This document shows positions 59,531 through 64,000 of a DNA stretch of 64,000 nucleotides, one piece after another. The notes below the pieces were generated by a model. The model searched no databases, had not been told where the DNA came from, and saw only the letters and a program-made list of their open reading frames with translations. The stretch is from an uncultured Christensenellaceae bacterium. Lineage in GTDB: Bacteria; Bacillota; Clostridia; Christensenellales; UBA3700. The stretch is taken from positions 124,001 through 188,000 of the forward strand of contig CALWKS010000002.1 of the NCBI GenBank assembly GCA_944381325.1. Direction: 5' to 3'. Position numbers and translations under genes: made by a program. Position 1 is the stretch's first letter; each line of letters starts with the position of its first letter.

Positions 59531-60493
59531 TCAATATACGACGTTTATCGGATTTCCTTCAAGGAACGCATCGATATTGACTTTCGCCGCCTTGAGAAGC
59601 CTTGTACGCGCCTCTCTGCTCGCCCATGCGATATGCGGAGTGATTATGCAGTTGTCTGCGCCTGTAAGCGCGCTGCCGTGTACGGGAGGCTCTTCTGCAA
59701 GAACGTCTGCGCCGTATCCTGAAAGCGTTCCGTCGTCAAGCGCCTTTCTGACCGCCTCTTCGTCCACAAGTCCGCCGCGCGCGGTATTGACTAAAATAGC
59801 GCCCTTTCTGACCTTTGACAAGAAGTCAGCGTTCACCATTTTCACGTTGCTCGCATTGAGGTCGCAATGCAGAGAAATTACGTCCGCTTTCTCAAGCAAT
59901 TCATCGAGACTTTCGACCAGCCTGACTCCACTGTCTGAAGAGCAGGTATGGCGTTTGCAGGCAATAACTTTCATTCCCATAGCAACAGCGATTTTCGCAA
60001 CCGCTCTGCCAATACTGCCGTAACCTATTATGCCGAGAGTCTTCCCTGCAAGCTCGATGACCTCGCCTTTGTACAGACAAAAGTTCTTGCACTCTCCCCA
60101 CTTGCCGCTCCTGACGCTTTCTGCGTGAGCAGTCAGTTTTGCCGCCAGTGCGGTTATCAGCATTATCGCATGCTGAGCTACGCTGACCGTGGAATATGCA
60201 GGCACGTTGCATACGGGTATGCCTCTTTTCTTTGCCGCCGCGATATCGACCACGTTGTAACCCGTCGACAACAGCCCTATGTATTTCAGATCGGGAAGCG
60301 CCGCAATTGTTTTTGCAGTGATATTTACCTTGTTGTCGATAATGATATCCGCGCCCTTTGCGCGTTCTACCACCTGGCTGTCTTCGCTGTGAGGATATAC
60401 CACTACCTCGCCCAGTTTCTCGAACTCTTCCCAGGAAAGATCCCCGGGATTTGCGCAATTGCCGTCAAGAATTACTATTTTCAGCTTTTTCAT
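59531..60493 (-). CDS. D-2-hydroxyacid dehydrogenase
   Basis: A 320-residue NAD-dependent D-isomer-specific 2-hydroxyacid dehydrogenase (hydroxypyruvate/glycerate type). NAD loop GIIGYGSIGRAVA near 153-165; catalytic Arg in VNTARGGLVDEEAV near 232, Glu near 261 in ADVLAEEPP, and His in ITPHIAWAS near 282. It overlaps the ABC transporter gene by ATGA and is the last gene of a four-gene minus-strand run. The substrate is uncertain. Confidence 0.93.
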   Translation of the reverse strand: MKKLKIVILDGNCANPGDLSWEEFEKLGEVVVYPHSEDSQVVERAKGADIIIDNKVNITAKTIAALPDLKYIGLLSTGYNVVDIAAAKKRGIPVCNVPAYSTVSVAQHAIMLITALAAKLTAHAESVRSGKWGECKNFCLYKGEVIELAGKTLGIIGYGSIGRAVAKIAVAMGMKVIACKRHTCSSDSGVRLVESLDELLEKADVISLHCDLNASNVKMVNADFLSKVRKGAILVNTARGGLVDEEAVRKALDDGTLSGYGADVLAEEPPVHGSALTGADNCIITPHIAWASREARTRLLKAAKVNIDAFLEGNPINVVY

Positions 60494-62259
60494 ATCTGCT
60501 TCGCCTCGTCATATTCTTTGTATTGAGCTTCGTACAACTTCTTGTAAGAGCCGCCCTCTTCGAGAAGCTGTTTGTGCGTGCCGCGTTCTTTTATCTGTCC
60601 GCCCTCTACGACAATGATCTCATCCGCGCTCTTTATCGTACTCAGTCTGTGAGCGACTATAAGAGTCGTCCTTCCCTTGCACAGCTCGAACAAAGATTTC
60701 TGCACCATTACTTCGGTAGCATTGTCAAGCGCGCTTGTCGCTTCGTCAAGTATCAGAATTGAAGGGTCTTTCAGGAATACTCTCGCTATGCTGAGTCTCT
60801 GTTTCTGTCCGCCTGAAAGTTTGATGCCTCTTTCTCCGATCTGAGTGTCGTAACCGCTGGGCAGACTCATTATATAATCGTGAATATTCGCTCTCTTCGC
60901 CGCAGAAATTATATCTTCTTCAGTCGCGTCGGTCTCTCCGTAAGCTATGTTTTCTCTGAACGTACCCGTAAACAGGAAGACATCCTGCTGAACAATGCCT
61001 ATGTTCTTTCTCAGCGACCTGTTGGAAATCTCGCTTATAGGCAGATCGTCTATGTATATCATTCCGTGCTCGAGTTTATAGAACTTGGGTATCAGATGAC
61101 AAAGCGTAGTTTTTCCGCCGCCGCTCGCGCCTACGAAAGCGTATATCTTGCCGGCAGGGATATCTATGTTTATGTCCTTGAGAACTTCGGCATTTCCGTC
61201 ATAAGAAAAACTTACGTCTTCGAAGCGTACGTGTCCTGCGGGTTTCTCGATGTCTTTTGCGTTTTCGCTGTCCTCTTCTATCTTCTCGTCCATTACCTCT
61301 ACATAACGCTTAAAGCCCGTTACGCCGTCCTGCAACTGTTCTGAGAACATAAGCAGATTTTCAACGGGGGAAATAAACAATGATATCGAGAGCATAAACG
61401 CGACAAGATCGCCGTAATCCAGCGCGCCTTTGATGCAGAAAAGACCGCCTGCGATAAGCACGACCGCATTGCATATCTGAGTGGTAAAACTCATGCTGGC
61501 AGAAAATCTACCCATTGCCTTGTATGCCTTCGAACGCCACATGACGTATCCGCTGTTGTTCTTTTCAAACTTCTTCTGCTCGTAAGCGTCGTTTGCGTAC
61601 GCTTTGGTTACGCGGATACCCGATATGCTGTTCTCGAGCGTTGCGTTTATGTTGCCTGTCTCCTGCCTGCTCTTGTCGAAAGCGGCATTCATATCGTTCT
61701 GCGCTTTTACCGACACCAGAACTATAACGGGCAGAAAAGCGAATACGATAAGCGCGAGAAGCCAGTTTATCGTGCAAAGGTATATGAAAGATCCCACTAT
61801 CATGAACGACGATATAAACAGGTTTTCGGGACCGTGATGCGCAAGCTCTGACACCGTAAACAGGTCGTTGGTCATGCGCGCCATAAGCTGACCCGTTTCG
61901 TGATTGTCGTAAAAAGAATACGGCAGTTTCTGAAGGTGGTCGAAAAGGTCGCTTCTCATCGCCGCCTGCATTTTTACGCCCATAACGTGTCCGCAGTAGT
62001 TTATGTAATAGTTCATACACGCGCGCACAATGTAAATACCCACAAGCCCTACGCCGAACAGCACTATTTGCAACACCATTCCGTTGGGGATAAAGTCGTT
62101 GAGCATCTGCCTTGTCAGCATAGGATAGAAAAGTCCGCACAACGAGAATACCAGCGATGCCAGCATATCCAGAATGAACGTAACTTTATGAGGTTTGTAA
62201 TAAGATATAAAATACGCAAACAAGTTGCGTTTGCCTTCTTGTTTCTTCTCTTTTTTCAT
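60490..62259 (-). CDS. ABC exporter, MsbA-like fused half-transporter
   Basis: A 589-residue ABC exporter: six TM segments (1-320) fused to an ATPase. Walker A GASGGGKTT near 385, Q-loop QQDVFLF, signature LSGGQKQR, Walker B ILILDEATSALD and the H-loop in IVAHRLST. It works as a homodimer or with a partner not seen here, exporting lipids, peptides or drugs. No good ribosome site; it begins 35 bases after the trxB stop, so it is probably read as part of that operon. Confidence 0.94.
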   Translation of the reverse strand: MKKEKKQEGKRNLFAYFISYYKPHKVTFILDMLASLVFSLCGLFYPMLTRQMLNDFIPNGMVLQIVLFGVGLVGIYIVRACMNYYINYCGHVMGVKMQAAMRSDLFDHLQKLPYSFYDNHETGQLMARMTNDLFTVSELAHHGPENLFISSFMIVGSFIYLCTINWLLALIVFAFLPVIVLVSVKAQNDMNAAFDKSRQETGNINATLENSISGIRVTKAYANDAYEQKKFEKNNSGYVMWRSKAYKAMGRFSASMSFTTQICNAVVLIAGGLFCIKGALDYGDLVAFMLSISLFISPVENLLMFSEQLQDGVTGFKRYVEVMDEKIEEDSENAKDIEKPAGHVRFEDVSFSYDGNAEVLKDINIDIPAGKIYAFVGASGGGKTTLCHLIPKFYKLEHGMIYIDDLPISEISNRSLRKNIGIVQQDVFLFTGTFRENIAYGETDATEEDIISAAKRANIHDYIMSLPSGYDTQIGERGIKLSGGQKQRLSIARVFLKDPSILILDEATSALDNATEVMVQKSLFELCKGRTTLIVAHRLSTIKSADEIIVVEGGQIKERGTHKQLLEEGGSYKKLYEAQYKEYDEAKQI

Positions 62260-62294
62260 AATTGAATTTCAGTGTGAAAATATATCGGTATTTA

Positions 62295-63206
62295 TCAGTC
62301 TGCACTGCAATATTCGCTTGCCGCAAGCGCCGCAACGCTTCCGTCAGCAGCAGCGGTAATAAGCTGACGCACCTTCTTCGTACGACAGTCTCCCGCCGCA
62401 TATATACCGTCAGCCGCTATGCAGTCCTCTCCTGCAATGATGTAGCCTGCCTTGTCTCTTTGGACCAGTCCTTCGAATATGTCCGTGCTCGGAGTCTGAC
62501 CGACAGCGACGAATACGCCGTCAAGCGGCAACTCTCTCTTTTCGCCCGTCCTCGTGTCCTCAAGGGTAATTCCGCTGACTTTGTCCTCTCCTGAAAGTGC
62601 AACCACCTTGGCGTTGAGAATGAATTCCACATTTTGCATATTCCTTACCTTCTCAACCTTTTCAGGCTCAGCTCTGAAGCCCTCTCTGCGGTGAACGAGA
62701 TACACCTTTGCGCACATAGACGCCAGAACTTCTGCGTCCTCGAACGCGGTGTTTCCGCCTCCTATCACGGCAACGGTTTTGCCCCTGAAGAACGCGCCGT
62801 CGCAAGTTGCGCAGTAAGACACTCCGTATCCCGTAAGCTTTTCTTCTTTTTCAACTCCAAGCTTGCGGTTTTTCGCGCCCGTGGCGATTATAAGCGCTTT
62901 CGCTTCAAGTTCTCCGCCGTCGTATTCGATCAGGAAACCGCCGTTCTTACGCGTTACTTTTTTGACTTCTGCGCTTATCATTTCAGTGCCGAGTTCAGTT
63001 GCCTGATTATAAAGCCCCATTGCGAAATCGTATCCGCTTACCTTACCGAGAGCGGGGTAATTGTCTACCTCTGGAGTAACGACTATCTGTCCGCCCGGCA
63101 TATAGCCTTCGAACATGATAACGTTTTTGCCTGCTCTCTTTGCATATATCGCCGCGCTCATTCCAGCGGTGCCTGCGCCTATTATCGCAATATCTGTTTT
63201 ATCCAT
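62295..63206 (-). CDS. trxB: Thioredoxin reductase
   Basis: A 303-residue NADPH-dependent thioredoxin reductase. FAD loop IIGAGTAGMSAAIYA at the N terminus, redox motif CATCDG near 133-138, NADPH loop VIGGGNTAFEDA near 147, and the second FAD block IYAAGDCR near 270. Likely reduces the thioredoxin coded at 20351-20671. GAGAGGTGA stands before ATG. Second gene of the operon after the HD-domain protein. Confidence 0.95.
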   Translation of the reverse strand: MDKTDIAIIGAGTAGMSAAIYAKRAGKNVIMFEGYMPGGQIVVTPEVDNYPALGKVSGYDFAMGLYNQATELGTEMISAEVKKVTRKNGGFLIEYDGGELEAKALIIATGAKNRKLGVEKEEKLTGYGVSYCATCDGAFFRGKTVAVIGGGNTAFEDAEVLASMCAKVYLVHRREGFRAEPEKVEKVRNMQNVEFILNAKVVALSGEDKVSGITLEDTRTGEKRELPLDGVFVAVGQTPSTDIFEGLVQRDKAGYIIAGEDCIAADGIYAAGDCRTKKVRQLITAAADGSVAALAASEYCSAD

Positions 63207-63219
63207 TTTCTTTCACCTC

Positions 63220-63828
63220 TCAGTTCACGCCTATTTTTTCGTCAAGATAGGACGCCATTATATCCGCGATATGCGTCAGCACTGCAAGCGGATATTTTTC
63301 GTATGCCTTGGAAATGCTGTAATCTCCGCCCTTGACCCTTGAATCGAAACCGCCCATATGCCAGTTTATCGCCATTGCCTCTTCTCTCGTCAGGCGCATA
63401 AATCCGTTGACGATATAAACAGACTTTTCGCCGTGGCCGTAAGGCAGATCCTCGTCTATCGCAAAATACGGAACTTTTTCCCAGACGTCGTTCTTCTTCT
63501 GATTGCGGTACTCGACCTTGTAAAAATTAACCTTGCAGATATCGTGAAGAAGTCCGCATATCACTATGCTTTCGTCGGTGATCGACGTTATAGCGTCGTC
63601 TGCGGCATGAAGTTTTTTTTCCTGATCGACAAGCATTTTAAGCCTTTTGCACACGTTTATACTATGCTCGCAAAGTCCGCCTTCGAGCGCATTGTGAAAT
63701 TTTGAGCTCGCAGGAGCGTAAAAAAAGTCGCTTTTGCAAAGCCACTCCAGAAACTTATCTGCCCCCGGGCGCTTTACGGCGTTGTTGAAAATCGTGATAA
63801 ATTCCTTCTTGTTTTCTTCGCAATCCAT
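63220..63828 (-). CDS. HD-domain phosphohydrolase-like protein
   Basis: A 202-residue HD-domain protein. The metal site includes His near 48 (GLCEHSINV), the His-Asp pair in ICGLLHDICKVNFY near 93-94, and a later His near 150 (INWHMGG). Such proteins cut phosphodiester or nucleotide phosphate bonds; this group is often fused to or found near OB-fold nucleases of the YhaM type. GAGGAGA precedes ATG. It heads the operon HD-trxB-ABC-dehydrogenase under a perfect promoter. Confidence 0.85.
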   Translation of the reverse strand: MDCEENKKEFITIFNNAVKRPGADKFLEWLCKSDFFYAPASSKFHNALEGGLCEHSINVCKRLKMLVDQEKKLHAADDAITSITDESIVICGLLHDICKVNFYKVEYRNQKKNDVWEKVPYFAIDEDLPYGHGEKSVYIVNGFMRLTREEAMAINWHMGGFDSRVKGGDYSISKAYEKYPLAVLTHIADIMASYLDEKIGVN

Positions 63829-63857
63829 TGTAAATCTCCTCTTTGTCGTTGAATTTC

Positions 63858-63886
63858 ATTATAACGGATTGCAACGCCGTTGTCAA
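63858..63886 (-). promoter_or_regulatory. Consensus promoter of the HD-trxB operon
   Basis: On the minus strand perfect TTGACA (63886-63881), 17 bp, perfect TATAAT (63863-63858). Confidence 0.93.
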
Positions 63887-63921
63887 TGCGCGCCCGCCCG
63901 CACGTTATACTATATTTGCGA

Positions 63922-64000
63922 TTATTGCTTGTTGTACGCTTCGTTTATCTTGTCTTTAAAGTCGCGTTCAAGTTCAATGGTGCGGCTCACGTATCTGCAT
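63922..64000 (-). CDS. C-terminal end of an unidentified protein (5' end outside window)
   Basis: An open frame enters from the right edge and ends at TAA 63922-63924. Its last residues are charged and helical (SRTIELERDFKDKINEAYNK). Too little to name. Confidence 0.4.
   Translation of the reverse strand, partial: CRYVSRTIELERDFKDKINEAYNKQ

Noticed and set aside
1..64000. CRISPR arrays, tRNA or rRNA genes, insertion sequences
   Set aside because: Reading the noncoding gaps I found no regularly spaced repeats, cloverleaf or transposase gene; this was by eye, so a tRNA search program would be a fair check.

Overview
This window looks like chromosomal DNA of an anaerobic, gut-type Clostridia bacterium. 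An assignment near Christensenellales is inference from gene content, not from a marker gene. Supporting signs are a complete Rnf ferredoxin:NAD+ oxidoreductase operon, rubrerythrin plus desulfoferrodoxin as oxygen defence, strong AGGAGG ribosome sites, TTGACA/TATAAT promoters with 17-18 bp spacers, and many glycosidases with sugar transporters. I see no rRNA, tRNA, CRISPR array, phage gene or insertion sequence.

Layout. 1-4.0 kb: a lipoprotein and a GPH-type sugar symporter, then two small membrane proteins. 4.1-12.0 kb: mainly plus-strand genes, namely a DUF378 protein, an alpha/beta-hydrolase-like protein without a catalytic Ser, DUF951, signal peptidase I, an ACT-domain/UPF0210 pair, rubrerythrin and a lipoprotein. 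12.1-17.9 kb: a Gx-type transporter followed by rnfCDGEAB. 17.9-20.7 kb: a thioredoxin, rhodanese, CoA-disulfide-reductase-like, desulfoferrodoxin stress operon. 21-34 kb: a short-chain dehydrogenase, a GH38 alpha-mannosidase, an AraC regulator divergent from an operon of GPH transporter, metallo-beta-lactamase (MBL) protein and DUF4838 lipoprotein, and a six-hairpin glycosidase-like protein. 34-37.8 kb: a sigma factor, a membrane protein and an LRR/InlB-repeat lipoprotein operon, flanked on the plus strand by a small membrane protein gene and by a frameshifted remnant of a paralogue of it. 38-40.3 kb: an XRE regulator with a membrane anchor plus an AT-rich foreign-looking MBL gene. 40.5-64 kb: mostly minus-strand genes, including an RlmD-type methyltransferase, GH27, GH36 and GH20 glycosidases, an NlpC/P60 lipoprotein, a CwlD-like amidase, RadC, a P-type ATPase, a large membrane protein with a ribosomal-L15-like tail, an iron ADH/thiN/HAD operon and an HD/trxB/ABC/dehydrogenase operon.

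How the genes fit together. Alpha-mannosidase, two alpha-galactosidases, a beta-hexosaminidase-like enzyme, the DUF4838 lipoprotein and two sodium/proton:sugar symporters suggest growth on host or plant glycans. Rnf couples ferredoxin oxidation to an ion gradient that such symporters could use.

The points most worth a second look are: (1) an 8-TM protein carrying three tandem helical repeats, an acidic linker and a C-terminal uL15-like domain; (2) four DnaA-box-like 9-mers within 92 bp upstream of the cwlD-like gene; (3) several genes whose consensus promoters place the transcript start at or within a few bases of the start codon, with no ribosome site (leaderless); (4) an alpha/beta-hydrolase fold in which the Ser nucleophile is replaced by Arg; (5) a GH27 enzyme with a carbohydrate-binding domain inserted in its barrel; (6) a sugar symporter with a long charged coiled-coil tail; and (7) an AT-rich MBL gene with a five-Cys insert.
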